Source: Listeria kieliensis
GTDB taxonomy: Bacteria; Bacillota; Bacilli; Lactobacillales; Listeriaceae
NCBI RefSeq assembly: GCF_003369925.1
Contig: NZ_LARY01000002.1
Location: forward strand, 496,001 to 560,000
Length of the DNA stretch: 64,000 nucleotides
Reading direction: 5' to 3'
A program made the position numbers and the translations under genes. The notes under the pieces are model-generated. The model saw only the letters and a list, made by a program, of their open reading frames with translations, did not search any database and was not told where the DNA came from. Below, piece after piece: positions 26,481 through 35,868 of the stretch (position 1 is the stretch's first letter; every line of letters begins with the position of its first letter).

Positions 26481-27026
26481 TTGCGAAATGAAAAATTAAA
26501 ATTTTTAATCTTAGACGCGCTATTTGCGGTTATCATAGCGATTTTAGCCCAAGTTGCTATTCCGGTTGGCCCAATTCCCTTCACAGGACAAACCTTTGCC
26601 GTCGGACTTGCTGCTACCATTTTAGGGGCTCGCCACGCAACGATTTCTGTTTTTGTTTACATATTACTTGGCGCAATTGGTATTCCTGTCTTTCAAGGTA
26701 TGACGGCTGGGCTTGGAATTATTGTCGGCATCACGGGCGGTTATATTATTGGATTCCTAGCCAATACTTATTTAACGGGGCTCATTTTGGATAAAACGCG
26801 TTACACAACCAACATGGCCATCATCGCGAATATCATCGGGGCCATGTTTACCTTACTTTTCGGGATGTTGTGGCTCAAAATTAGCGCAGGTATGTCGCTT
26901 TCACAATCCTTCTATACTGGGTTTGTGCCTTTCCTCATTCCTGGTATTATCAAGGCCGTTCTTGCTGGTGTTTTAGGAATTATGATACGAAACCGCTTAA
27001 TCAAAAGTCATTTAATTCGCGAATAA
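26481..27026 (+). CDS. bioY: biotin transporter BioY (ECF S component)
   Basis: A 181-residue membrane protein with six helices. It shows BioY motifs: VGPIPFTGQTFAVGLAATILG, GAIGIPVFQG and GGYIIGF. BioY binds biotin and works with the shared ECF energising module EcfT-EcfA-EcfA', which is not in this window. The start is TTG at 26481, nine bases after AAGGAG. A BirA operator directly upstream confirms the biotin role. Listeria are biotin auxotrophs as far as I recall, so uptake is important. A Crp/Fnr-type gene follows on the same strand, as in L. monocytogenes lmo0598-lmo0597. Confidence 0.92.
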   Translation: MRNEKLKFLILDALFAVIIAILAQVAIPVGPIPFTGQTFAVGLAATILGARHATISVFVYILLGAIGIPVFQGMTAGLGIIVGITGGYIIGFLANTYLTGLILDKTRYTTNMAIIANIIGAMFTLLFGMLWLKISAGMSLSQSFYTGFVPFLIPGIIKAVLAGVLGIMIRNRLIKSHLIRE

Positions 27027-27128
27027 TCGCCCTAAACGTGCATTATTACACAATTCAAATAGTACCCAAATTGCTTTTTCTTGCTTATAATAAAAAAGTA
27101 AATATCGGAAAAAGGGGTACGAATTTAT

Positions 27129-27818
27129 ATGTCACTTGAAAAAGAACTGGAAGAAACAGACTTTGATTTGCTTACGCTGTTGCAGTCAAAACGGGAATCT
27201 GTTCTGCCGTATTCAAGAGTCCATTTCAAGCGGGGAGAAACCATTATTTCAGAGGGAGAGCAAAATCAGTATTTTTACATCATTTTAGATGGAGCCGTTT
27301 CAATGAACAAAGGCACTTGCAGAGAAGATATTATTTTATCCTTTCTTGGGAAGGAAGAACAATTAGGGTTTTTTCATCTGGTCGAAAACAGCCCTTCGCC
27401 CGTCTCTTATGAGGCTGTTAGCGAAGTTAGTGCCTACCGTTTTGAAAGCAGTTATGTTCGTGAAAGAGTGGCAGAGGAAAAACCGGATCTTTTTTTACAG
27501 CTTGCAAATCTGGCTGCTTTTCCTGCGTTCGAGCGCGAAGCCAAGGTTCACCTTCCGTCAGACGAAAAAATTTTAGCGGGGCTGATCATCATTGGGAAGA
27601 AATTCGGGCGTCTTGAAGAAGACGGTTCCTGCCTGATTCCCTATTTTTTCACGCAGAAAATTCTCGGGAATTACTTGAATTTAGCTCGTGCGTATGTGGC
27701 GACGAATTTACGGAAGCTTGAAGAAGAAGGAATCCTTGCTCTGTCGCCCAAACCATGGCGAATTTATCAATTTAAAAAGCACGAGGAACGCTTAAAACGT
27801 GAATATAACTTATTTTAA
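27129..27818 (+). CDS. Crp/Fnr-family transcriptional regulator
   Basis: A 229-residue protein with a cyclic-nucleotide-binding-like beta barrel (residues 20-120: HFKRGETIISEGEQNQYFYIILDG) and a C-terminal winged helix (QKILGNYLNLARAYVATNLRKLEEEGIL, about 175-205). It resembles the Listeria PrfA-like/Crp-Fnr paralogues, of which Listeria has many. No Cys cluster for an Fe-S centre is visible, and no cAMP-binding Arg-Ser motif is evident. Targets and ligand are unknown. AAGGGG lies before the ATG; a terminator overlaps the stop. Confidence 0.85.
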   Translation: MSLEKELEETDFDLLTLLQSKRESVLPYSRVHFKRGETIISEGEQNQYFYIILDGAVSMNKGTCREDIILSFLGKEEQLGFFHLVENSPSPVSYEAVSEVSAYRFESSYVRERVAEEKPDLFLQLANLAAFPAFEREAKVHLPSDEKILAGLIIIGKKFGRLEEDGSCLIPYFFTQKILGNYLNLARAYVATNLRKLEEEGILALSPKPWRIYQFKKHEERLKREYNLF

Positions 27819-27853
27819 AACATCATGAAAAGTCTTTTTTCATGATGTTTTTG
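27817..27853 (+). terminator. terminator after Crp/Fnr gene
   Basis: Stem AAAACATCATGAAAA / TTTTTCATGATGTTTT with a T tail; it begins within the stop codon. Confidence 0.85.
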
Positions 27854-27900
27854 TATTTTAGGCGTATACTTCAAATGGAATCTTTTTGGAGGGATTATTT

Positions 27901-29226
27901 ATGGATAAAAACATCGATGAAAAGCTGATTGCAGATTTTTCTAAGCGTTTGAAGGAAAATCCCACAAATCAAATTGTACAAGATGCCATCATGAAAAATG
28001 GGATCAAAGCGGCAACTGAAAACGCGGAGGTTGCTTGGAAATTGCAGCCTGTTTTTTCGAACGAAGTCAAAACGGATAAGGTCACGAATCAAAAGCAAAG
28101 TGGTCTCTGCTGGATGTTTGCAGCTTTAAATACGTTTCGTCATCATATGAACGGAGCGCTTGGAATCCAAGATTTCGAGCTTTCGCAGAACTACACAAAC
28201 TTTTGGGATAAATTTGAGAAAGCGAACTATTTTCTGGAAAATATCATTGCAACACGAGATGAAGCGGTGGATAGTCGCACGGTGGCGTTTTTGCTTGAAA
28301 CACCGCAACAAGATGGCGGGCAATGGGATATGATCGCCTCCCTCATTGAAAAATACGGCGTTGTACCAAAGAGCGCTATGCAGGAAACGTTTCAAAGTTC
28401 CTCTTCTCGCGACTTGAATGAACTCTTAAACGCACGTCTTCGTGCAGCAGCTGTGAAGCTTCGCAAAATTGCGCCAGAGGACATTTCGTCGCTCAAGGAA
28501 GAAGTACTTGGCGAGATTTACCGCATCCTCGCGTTCTCGCTTGGTGAACCGCCTAAAACATTTGATTTTGAATACCGCGATAAGGAAGACGTTTTCCATC
28601 AAGATTTAGGGCTAACGCCGCAAGCTTTTTATCAAAAATACGTTGGCATTCCGCTAACCGACTATGTTCCGATCATTAATGCGCCAACTAAAGATAAGCC
28701 TTTTAATCGGACGTTTACGGTTAAATTTTTGGGAAATGTGACAGACGGTCGCCCCATCAAATATTTGAACGTGGATAGTGAAACGCTTAAAGGTCTAGCG
28801 AAAAAGCAAATTTCAGCCGGCGAAACGGTTTGGTTCGGCTGCGATGTTGGTCAAAGCTTCGAACGAAAAAACGGGATTTTGGATCCAGCCATTTTCGATT
28901 TTGAAACGGCCTTTTCGCTACATTCTGGCATGTCGAAAGCGGAGCGGCTGGACTACAAGGAAAGCATGTTGACACACGCGATGGTACTAACGGGTTTTAA
29001 TGAAAAAGACGGAAAAGTTGATCGCTGGAAAATTGAAAACAGCTGGGGCGAAAAAGTGGGCAAAAACGGCTATTTTGTTGCTAGCGATGCGTGGATGGAC
29101 GAATTCACTTTCCAAGTGGTCATAAACAAAAAATTCTTGTCGGATGAACTCGCGCAAGCTTTTGCAGAGGAACCTATTCAGTTAAAACCTTGGGATCCAA
29201 TGGGGTCGCTTGCCGTGTTTGAATAA
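27901..29226 (+). CDS. pepC: aminopeptidase C (bleomycin hydrolase family)
   Basis: A 441-residue papain-like C1B cysteine peptidase. The catalytic set is Gln64, Cys70 (QSGLCWMFAAL), His359 (THAMVLTGF) and Asn380 (KIENSWGE). Length equals that recalled for Listeria PepC. It forms a cytosolic hexamer that trims N-terminal residues from peptides. The ATG at 27901 is eight bases after GGAGG; an in-frame ATG five codons earlier precedes the ribosome site. It is a single-gene unit ending in a palindromic terminator shared with the convergent J-domain gene. Confidence 0.95.
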   Translation: MDKNIDEKLIADFSKRLKENPTNQIVQDAIMKNGIKAATENAEVAWKLQPVFSNEVKTDKVTNQKQSGLCWMFAALNTFRHHMNGALGIQDFELSQNYTNFWDKFEKANYFLENIIATRDEAVDSRTVAFLLETPQQDGGQWDMIASLIEKYGVVPKSAMQETFQSSSSRDLNELLNARLRAAAVKLRKIAPEDISSLKEEVLGEIYRILAFSLGEPPKTFDFEYRDKEDVFHQDLGLTPQAFYQKYVGIPLTDYVPIINAPTKDKPFNRTFTVKFLGNVTDGRPIKYLNVDSETLKGLAKKQISAGETVWFGCDVGQSFERKNGILDPAIFDFETAFSLHSGMSKAERLDYKESMLTHAMVLTGFNEKDGKVDRWKIENSWGEKVGKNGYFVASDAWMDEFTFQVVINKKFLSDELAQAFAEEPIQLKPWDPMGSLAVFE

Positions 29227-29229
29227 TAA

Positions 29230-29267
29230 AATATGGGGAGAATCTTAATTAAGATTTTCCCCATATT
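29230..29267. terminator. 38-bp palindromic terminator shared by convergent genes
   Basis: A palindrome centred at 29248 is perfect except for one G-T pair. It holds the stop codon of the minus-strand J-domain gene and lies just after the pepC stop. Confidence 0.7.
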
Positions 29268-30477
29268 CTATTAGTAACTTCAAAATAAAGATAATCGTGA
29301 TCGTCCAACCAATCCAAGTTACATTTCGATATATCTTATTTTCTCTTTTAACTTCTTTCAAATTTTTCCTTAGGATCTCTTTTTCTTTTTCATCATTGCT
29401 AGCATAAAACAAATGCGAGTAAGCTTTCTTTCGTTCATCATGAACTGTTTTTTTCCACCCATCAGATAATTGTTCCCATTCAGAAATCGCTTCTTTATAT
29501 TTATTTGCAAAAAAGTAGATATATCCTTTGAGTAACGTAATATGTACTCCGTAACCCCCATCTGTTTGAGCCACAAAATTCTCTGCCGCTGATGTTATTT
29601 TTTTAGTTGCTCTTGCAGACAATAAAATGTAATAAAATCGTGCTGTATCGTTTTTAGGATCAAGCGCTAAGGCTTTCTTTAAAATTTCACTGCTTACTAA
29701 AAATGACTGATAGTTCACTGTAAGCAAACCTAAGTCTCTCCGAATAGAAATCAGCGCACGGAGCGTTAGTAGATCTGAATCTTTTTCATATATCTCCTCA
29801 GCTTGATTCAAAAAATATTCAGCATTATTGACATCTTCATGTACAAGATAAAGATACGCATTGTATCGCAACTGGTAGAAAGCCTCTAATTGTTCAGATG
29901 TCAATCCTTCGTAAGCATAAAAATTAAAATCTGGCAGGTCGAAAATATCTGCACCCGCATCCGTGTCATCATTCAGATGAAAACTTATTTGAAAAGTTTC
30001 TATCAAGAACATACTGACAGCCTTTGGTAATACCATAAAATATTGAGCAACAAAAACTTCTGCACTTTGATGCGCCATAAGAATTTGTTCCATATTCCAT
30101 GTCTCAATTTCTTGAAAAAAGGCTTGCCACTTCTGGGATGCATACCTTGAATCTAGAGAATCATATAATTTTGTAAGCTCAGACTGAAAATAGATTATTG
30201 AAGAATTTTGCCATTCCGTTGCTGTTGCAAGGTTGACATATCTATTTTCAAAATTATTTTCTTCATTTTTAACAATAAAGTCCACTTCTCGTAAATCAAA
30301 TGATTCTTCTTTTTGATTTTTCAACCTCTTAGAAATGTTATCGAAGGCTTCTTTTAGCTCCTGAAATTCTGCTGGCTTATCTTGAGGATGTGTTGTTTTT
30401 AGTTTGGCAGCATAAGCTCGCTTCACCATCTTCAAATCATTAGTTGGTTCGATTCCAAGAATTTCCCATTCATTCAT
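29245..30477 (-). CDS. membrane-anchored J-domain protein (DjlC-like)
   Basis: A 410-residue protein. The N-terminal 65 residues form a J-domain (MNEWEILGIEPTNDLKMVKR...FQELKEAFDNI) in which the HPD motif reads HPQD (residues 30-33), as in the DjlB/DjlC type that serves HscC in E. coli. A long helical, TPR-like middle follows (repeating A/L-rich helix pairs, e.g. AEYFLNQAEEIYEKDSDLLTLRALISI). One membrane helix lies near the C-terminus (WIGWTITIIFILKLLI, about 388-403). The topology would put the J-domain in the cytoplasm. Its ATG directly follows the stop of the Hsp70 gene with no gap. Low GC suggests acquisition. Confidence 0.8.
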   Translation of the reverse strand: MNEWEILGIEPTNDLKMVKRAYAAKLKTTHPQDKPAEFQELKEAFDNISKRLKNQKEESFDLREVDFIVKNEENNFENRYVNLATATEWQNSSIIYFQSELTKLYDSLDSRYASQKWQAFFQEIETWNMEQILMAHQSAEVFVAQYFMVLPKAVSMFLIETFQISFHLNDDTDAGADIFDLPDFNFYAYEGLTSEQLEAFYQLRYNAYLYLVHEDVNNAEYFLNQAEEIYEKDSDLLTLRALISIRRDLGLLTVNYQSFLVSSEILKKALALDPKNDTARFYYILLSARATKKITSAAENFVAQTDGGYGVHITLLKGYIYFFANKYKEAISEWEQLSDGWKKTVHDERKKAYSHLFYASNDEKEKEILRKNLKEVKRENKIYRNVTWIGWTITIIFILKLLIEYGENLN

Positions 30478-32166
30478 CTAAAAAACCTCCTTCTCCAAAT
30501 CATTAAGAAGGTCTGCAAAATTTTTCGCTGCATGCTTAATGTCATGATCGTTTTGTTTTTCAAGAACTATTTCAAATTCATTTGTGACTTTTTGAATGAA
30601 GTCTCTTTTTTCTCCAAGGGACTCCGCATAGATCCTGTTTGCTTTTGCTATCAAATATTTATTTTCTTCTCTTTCGCGAGGATGTATTTTCAGCTTGGAA
30701 AGTCTAGCAAAGCTTTTTTTCAACTCTTCAGTGGATAACTGGCTTCCTTGCTGAATATAAAGCTGCTTTTCCTCCCCAGTCTCACTTATTTTCGCAATGA
30801 CTTCGAGCACTCCATTTGTATCATAAGTAAACCGAACTAAAATAGCCTGATCCTTGCCTTTTCTTGGAAGAAGTATTTTCAAGTCACCTATCTTCAAGTT
30901 GTCCTTCACAAAACGATTTTCTCCTTGATAAATTTGAAAATGAATTTCATCTTGTTCTTCGCTAACAGGAGTAAAAAGACGTTCTATACTTATTGGAATG
31001 GTACTATTTCGCTCAACCATCGGAGAGAATAAGCCCTCTCGGTAGCTATTTTGAAATTTGGCCACTACTTCGACTCCTAAAGAAAAACCGCAAACATCTG
31101 TCATCATCATTTCCGATACATCTTCATTCCGGCTAATCAAAGCAGCTTGAATGCTTGCTCCGATACCAACAGCTTCATCAGGATTGATCTCAGTGTAAGG
31201 AAATTTTAATAATAAATGCCGCAAATAATCTTGTACGATAGAAAGTTTGGTTGCTCCTCCAATTAAAATGACTTTATCTAGATCGTGGACTGAAAGATTT
31301 GAGTCTTTCAAAGCTTTTAAAATGATATTTCGCATCCTTAGAAATAGCGGCTCACAAATTCCCGTCAATTGCTTACTATCAATACTCACACTGTATCTTG
31401 TTTCGCCACATCTGAAAGAAATTTCTCCGTCAATTTGCGGATTCAATTCTTTTTTATAGGTTTCAACCGCCTTAGTTAAAATCCCCTTTTCATCTGCTGA
31501 CAGATCTTCTATATTTAAATCTTTCTCTTTCAGTACAAATTCGATGATTTCCTGTGTGAAATTCTCGCCGCCAAGAAAATTATCACCACTGATCGCATTG
31601 ACTTGCATGACTCCTTCAAACATTTCCATTATAGAAACATCAAAAGTGCCTCCTCCAAGGTCGATCATTGCAAACGAAATATCTTGATTAAGATCGTGAA
31701 TCCCATAGGCGAGTGCTGCTGCGGTTGGCTCACTTATAAGTCCTACTACATTTAATCTACTCAATTGAGCCGCTTGGATGGTGGCCTCTCGTTGCAAGTT
31801 GTTGAAATAAGCTGGAACAGTTATAACTGCTTCTGTAATTGTCTCATTAAAGAAAGTTTCCGCGTCTTTTTTTAAGCTACTTAGAATAAAACTTGATAAT
31901 TCAACTGGAGAGAAATAAGTATTTCCCAATTTATATTTTTTCTCCGTGCCCATAAATCGCTTAAAGGCAGCCGCCGTTTTTTCTGGATGTGAAACAAGTC
32001 TTTCCTTTGCGATTTTCCCGACTAATATCTGGTTATTTTCGTCTAAACTCACAACGGAAGGTGTTAGATAGTCACCTAATACATTAGGAATTAATTTTAC
32101 TCCTTCTTCTGTCCAACACGAAACGAGACTATTTGATGTTCCCAAGTCTATACCGATGATTGTCAT
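30478..32166 (-). CDS. HscC-like Hsp70 chaperone
   Basis: A 562-residue Hsp70. The nucleotide-binding domain has GIDLGTSNSLVSCW (phosphate 1), AVITVPAYFNNLQREATIQAA, EPTAAALAYG and DLGGGTFDVSIMEMFEG, with VILIGGATKLSIVQDYL near its end. The substrate-binding domain is short (DVCGFSLGVEVV onward) and no EEVD-like tail is present. Length and the SNSLVS start match E. coli HscC (556) better than DnaK (about 610). Its own J-protein follows with no gap. No GrpE is nearby; HscC is thought not to need one. Client proteins are unknown. Confidence 0.87.
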   Translation of the reverse strand: MTIIGIDLGTSNSLVSCWTEEGVKLIPNVLGDYLTPSVVSLDENNQILVGKIAKERLVSHPEKTAAAFKRFMGTEKKYKLGNTYFSPVELSSFILSSLKKDAETFFNETITEAVITVPAYFNNLQREATIQAAQLSRLNVVGLISEPTAAALAYGIHDLNQDISFAMIDLGGGTFDVSIMEMFEGVMQVNAISGDNFLGGENFTQEIIEFVLKEKDLNIEDLSADEKGILTKAVETYKKELNPQIDGEISFRCGETRYSVSIDSKQLTGICEPLFLRMRNIILKALKDSNLSVHDLDKVILIGGATKLSIVQDYLRHLLLKFPYTEINPDEAVGIGASIQAALISRNEDVSEMMMTDVCGFSLGVEVVAKFQNSYREGLFSPMVERNSTIPISIERLFTPVSEEQDEIHFQIYQGENRFVKDNLKIGDLKILLPRKGKDQAILVRFTYDTNGVLEVIAKISETGEEKQLYIQQGSQLSTEELKKSFARLSKLKIHPREREENKYLIAKANRIYAESLGEKRDFIQKVTNEFEIVLEKQNDHDIKHAAKNFADLLNDLEKEVF

Positions 32167-32295
32167 AACTTCTCCCTTTCTTTTTATCCTTATGTCTATA
32201 ATTTTTGCTTTAAACCATTATTGAAAGATATTTCATTTATTATAGCATGTATTTCCCCATTACTATTCAAAAAATAAAACTATTTTCAATATTAA

Positions 32296-32321
32296 AGACG
32301 TGTAGCCTTTGCTACACGTCT
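32296..32321 (-). terminator. terminator of the PTS-aldolase-DeoR operon
   Basis: A perfect 11-bp stem AGACGTGTAGC / GCTACACGTCT with a four-base loop and T-rich tail (minus strand) lies just after the DeoR gene stop. Confidence 0.75.
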
Positions 32322-32324
32322 CTT

Positions 32325-33095
32325 CTAATACATACAAGTAATATGATGCGCATTAAATCGCGCTTCGGTTTCTTCATCTAGTTTAAAATCGGTAATCAAA
32401 TAATCAATGTCATGGCAAGCGAGGCTTTGGTGCATGAACTTATGATTCATTTTTTCTTGTGTTGCAAGTAAGACGAGCAAGTTGGATTGTCTGCGATACG
32501 CCTGTTTGATAAGCGCCTCGCCTTCATGCGTTTCTGTCGCCCCTTTGTCATAATCAATCCCGCGGCAAGAAACAAAGGCGATGTCTGCGTTATAAGTTAA
32601 TGCGTCATTATAGGCTTTGGCTCCGTTAACTGTATAACGCTTTGGCAAAATTGAGCCGCCTAAAATGCTCACGCGTGCGCTCGTGAATTCGGATAGCATC
32701 GAGGCTGTCATCACACCATTTGTAATGATTTGAAGCCCCTCAAATCGACTGAGTACGCCCACTAGATAAAGTGAGGTGGAACTTGAATCAAGAAAAATGA
32801 CCATATCGTCACGAATGAGCGTTTTTGCCACTTCCGCGATATACTTTTTATTTTCCTCATTGTTAAGTTCGTTCATCTTCATCAAATATGGGATGTCAAT
32901 TTTTTGATTGTCGATAATCATAGCGCCGCCTCTTGTTCGCCTCACCAGTCCTTTATTTTCCAAATGAACTAAATCACGCTTCACGGTCGCTTCGCTATAA
33001 TTAACAAGCTTGATCAAATCTTGAATCCGAGCAAATTGTTCCACTTTTAAATAATTGACAATCTGCTGCTGCCTTTCTTCTGCAACACTTAACAT
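32325..33095 (-). CDS. DeoR/GlpR-family repressor of the PTS operon
   Basis: A 256-residue DeoR-family regulator. The N-terminal HTH is FARIQDLIKLVNYSEATVKRDLVHLENKGLVRR with the wing TRGGAMI, and the sensor domain includes FLDSSSTSLYLVGVL and ILGGSILPKRYTVNG. Such proteins usually sense a sugar phosphate. It is the last gene of a four-gene operon EIIA-EIIBC-aldolase-DeoR and probably represses it. The ATG at 33095 follows GAGGTG by six bases; the GTG three codons earlier lies inside that site. TTGAT repeats upstream of the operon are candidate operators. Confidence 0.87.
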   Translation of the reverse strand: MLSVAEERQQQIVNYLKVEQFARIQDLIKLVNYSEATVKRDLVHLENKGLVRRTRGGAMIIDNQKIDIPYLMKMNELNNEENKKYIAEVAKTLIRDDMVIFLDSSSTSLYLVGVLSRFEGLQIITNGVMTASMLSEFTSARVSILGGSILPKRYTVNGAKAYNDALTYNADIAFVSCRGIDYDKGATETHEGEALIKQAYRRQSNLLVLLATQEKMNHKFMHQSLACHDIDYLITDFKLDEETEARFNAHHITCMY

Positions 33096-33129
33096 CGCCT
33101 TCACCTCTTACTCATTTTCTTGCCTAAAG

Positions 33130-33990
33130 TTAATAGTGCTTGCTTTGCCCGACCGTGTTTAAAATTTTAAGTTTATGGCGCACGACTTCTTTTACTTTTT
33201 CGTTTGCAGCTGGGTAAACTTGGTTTGGTTCGTACATTCCCGGATTTTCATTCAGCATCCGATGAACTTCTGCAAAAAAGACGCTCTTTAAATCTGAGCT
33301 TAAATTAACTTTCCCGACGCCATAACGAACAGATTCACTCACTTCTGCATCGGGATTCCCAGATCCTCCGTGTAAAACAAATGGGATATCTAAGCGCTCA
33401 TGCAATGTTTTTAAAAGTTCGATGTTAAGCTCTGGTTTTTTATCTTTCGGGTACAGGCCATGAGCTGTTCCAATAGCAACTGCAAGTGTATCAATCCCCG
33501 TCTCTTTCACGAAATCTTCAGCTTGATTGGGGTCTGTATAAATAATGGAATCCGCTCCACCTTCTGCTGAACCGTTATTGCCAATTGTACCAAGTTCTGC
33601 TTCGACAGAAACCCCTACTTTATGCGCAAGCTTCACAACTTCTTTAGTTAGCGCCACATTTTCTTCGTAAGGCGCTCTTGAAGCGTCAATCATAACGGAG
33701 GTATAACCGTTTCGGATGGCCCGCATCACGTCTTGAATCGTTCCGCCATGGTCCATGTGGATCACAACCGGGACACGGCTTCTTAGTGCATATTCTTTTA
33801 CGGTTGCAATAAATTCGTCTCCTAGATAGGCAATTTCATCTGGATGGATTTCTAAGATGACAGGGGCATTGTTTGCTTCTACTTCTTCCATGATAGCCTT
33901 TAACATGTCGTAACTGCAAATATTGAAGGCAGGAACGGCGAATTCATTTTCATTCGCTACTTTTAATAGTTCTTTCATGGTCATTAACAT
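33130..33990 (-). CDS. class II ketose-bisphosphate aldolase
   Basis: A 286-residue zinc aldolase of the FbaA/GatY/KbaY group. Zinc ligands and active-site parts are HMDHGG, VEAELGTIGNNGSAEGG, GTAHGLYP and LHGGSGNPD. The start overlaps the stop of the EIIBC gene by one base (TAATG), with GAGGTG inside the transporter gene, so the two are coupled. With a fructose-type PTS it probably splits a ketose 1,6-bisphosphate or 1-phosphate, but the substrate (fructose, tagatose or other) is not decided by sequence. It is distinct from IolJ at 7.4 kb. Confidence 0.87.
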   Translation of the reverse strand: MLMTMKELLKVANENEFAVPAFNICSYDMLKAIMEEVEANNAPVILEIHPDEIAYLGDEFIATVKEYALRSRVPVVIHMDHGGTIQDVMRAIRNGYTSVMIDASRAPYEENVALTKEVVKLAHKVGVSVEAELGTIGNNGSAEGGADSIIYTDPNQAEDFVKETGIDTLAVAIGTAHGLYPKDKKPELNIELLKTLHERLDIPFVLHGGSGNPDAEVSESVRYGVGKVNLSSDLKSVFFAEVHRMLNENPGMYEPNQVYPAANEKVKEVVRHKLKILNTVGQSKHY

Positions 33991-35390
33991 TACACATTCA
34001 CCTCTTGTTTTATTGGTTTTTCTTGTTTAACTGGACGCTTGAGCAGCCCAATCATCACTGCTGTCACGATGCTTCCTAAAATAATCGCAAGCAGGTAGAT
34101 AAAAACATGATTGATGACGCCTGGGATAAACATCACCCAAATACCACCATGTGGAGCAAGTGAAGTTACGCCCGCTCCCATCGAAATAGCTGCAGCGGTT
34201 GCAGATCCTGCCATTAGACTCGGAATTACTCTCAGCGGATCGGCTACGGCAAACGGAATCGCGCCTTCTGTAATATAGGATGCTCCTAAAACCCAGCAAG
34301 ACTTTCCTGCCGTTTTTTCCTCCGTAGTAAATTTGTTTTTAAATAATAAGGTAGCAAGCGCAAGTCCAAGTGGTGGCACCATTCCTGCTGCCATACACGC
34401 CGCAATCGGGGCATTGACGCCAGCTGTCATTAAGCCAATCGAAAAAGTTGAAATCGATTTATTAATTGGTCCGCCCATATCCGCCGCCATCATCACGCCA
34501 ATCAGTAAGCCGAATAGCACGCCAGATGTTTCACCCAGTCCATTTAGCCAACCCGTCAGCGCCTTAAGCAACCATGAAATTGGGGTATCAATGATAAACA
34601 CCATCGCAAAGCCGACAATCGCAATACTTGCAAGTGGAACGACAATCAACTGGTAAATGGAAGCAATGGATTTGGCTACTTTAATTTTATTTGCGAAAAA
34701 GTGCGCCAAGTAACCTGCTAAAATCCCGCCGATCATTCCGCCAAGGAAACCGGATCCGCCCGCTGTCGCAAGAGTCCCTGCAACAAGTCCAGGTGCAAAA
34801 CCAGCGCGCCCGGCAATGGAACTTGCGATTCCTGCTGCAAGCGCGGGTACCATTAGCGCAAAGGCTGTATCTCCCCCAATTTTCGAAAAGGCTCCAGCAA
34901 TCGCATTATAACTGCTTGAATCTGGATTGGATGCGTCAATTCCAAACGCGAAACTAATAGCAATCAAAATTCCGCCTGCAATGACAAATGGCAACATATA
35001 GTTAACACCATTCATAAAATGATTATAAATACCTGCTTTCTTGCCATCACTTGTATTTCCATCTGTTTTGCTTGACTCTGCTTTCGTTAATCCTTTTTCT
35101 GCTAGTGTTTCTTCAAGTACACGATCTGCTTCTTTAATCGCTCTTGAAGTGGACACACGCTTGATTTTTTTGCCGGAAAATCGGCTTAAATCAATGTCTT
35201 TATCAATAGCTAGAATCACATAATCTGCCTGTTCAATTTCTTCGGCTGTTAAAACATTTTCAACTTTTGCACCTTGTGTTTCCATCTTGATTTGATAACC
35301 CAAATCTTCTGCTGTATTCGTCAGCTTTTCTGCTGCCATATAAGTATGTGCAATTCCAGTCGGACAAGCTGTTACACCGACAATTTTCAT
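33990..35390 (-). CDS. PTS fructose-family EIIBC component
   Basis: A 466-residue membrane permease. The N-terminal EIIB domain carries the phosphorylated Cys9 in VTACPTGIAHTYMAAEKL, followed by a linker (about 105-125) and an EIIC domain with about nine helices (GVNYMLPFVIAGGILIA; substrate loop ITEGAIPFAVADP). It belongs to the fructose-mannitol superfamily, fructose branch. It lies 15 bases after its EIIA gene and is coupled to the aldolase. GGAGG precedes the ATG. Confidence 0.92.
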   Translation of the reverse strand: MKIVGVTACPTGIAHTYMAAEKLTNTAEDLGYQIKMETQGAKVENVLTAEEIEQADYVILAIDKDIDLSRFSGKKIKRVSTSRAIKEADRVLEETLAEKGLTKAESSKTDGNTSDGKKAGIYNHFMNGVNYMLPFVIAGGILIAISFAFGIDASNPDSSSYNAIAGAFSKIGGDTAFALMVPALAAGIASSIAGRAGFAPGLVAGTLATAGGSGFLGGMIGGILAGYLAHFFANKIKVAKSIASIYQLIVVPLASIAIVGFAMVFIIDTPISWLLKALTGWLNGLGETSGVLFGLLIGVMMAADMGGPINKSISTFSIGLMTAGVNAPIAACMAAGMVPPLGLALATLLFKNKFTTEEKTAGKSCWVLGASYITEGAIPFAVADPLRVIPSLMAGSATAAAISMGAGVTSLAPHGGIWVMFIPGVINHVFIYLLAIILGSIVTAVMIGLLKRPVKQEKPIKQEVNV

Positions 35391-35405
35391 GTGAGACGCC
35401 TCCTT

Positions 35406-35849
35406 TTAAGTTAATATTTCACTAACGTTTTTATAATCTTTCGTATTTTTCAACTCTTCTTGAAATACTGGATCCATTAGTTTCCGAGAAAGCTCGCTTA
35501 AAATCTCCAAATGTGTATCCGCGGCTTTTTTCGGAACGGCAATGATAAAAGACCATTCAACGGGTGATTCATCGAGACCAAAATAATCCGTCATTTTTCC
35601 GGAATGAACAAAAGTAATCAAAGGTTCTGTTACTTGTTTACTTTTGGCATGAGGAATGCCAAATCCGGATTCAATGCCTGTTGAAGTTTCTGCTTCCCGC
35701 TTATAAAGATCTTTTACAAATTTTTTACCATTCAAGATGGATCCTTCTGCTTCAAGACGTTCCGCTACTTTTGTAAACAGCTCATCTTTTGTAGTTATTG
35801 TTTCATCAAAAATAATACGATTTTCATTTAATAATTCCATAATACTCAT
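35406..35849 (-). CDS. PTS fructose-family EIIA component
   Basis: A 147-residue EIIA of the fructose/mannitol/Ntr family. The phosphorylated residue is His67 in SGFGIPHAKS. It transfers phosphate from HPr to the EIIBC protein encoded next. It is the first gene of the operon, with AGGAGG before its ATG. A cre-like site and TTGAT repeats lie upstream. Confidence 0.92.
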   Translation of the reverse strand: MSIMELLNENRIIFDETITTKDELFTKVAERLEAEGSILNGKKFVKDLYKREAETSTGIESGFGIPHAKSKQVTEPLITFVHSGKMTDYFGLDESPVEWSFIIAVPKKAADTHLEILSELSRKLMDPVFQEELKNTKDYKNVSEILT

Positions 35850-35868
35850 GCTAAGAACCTCCTAATAA

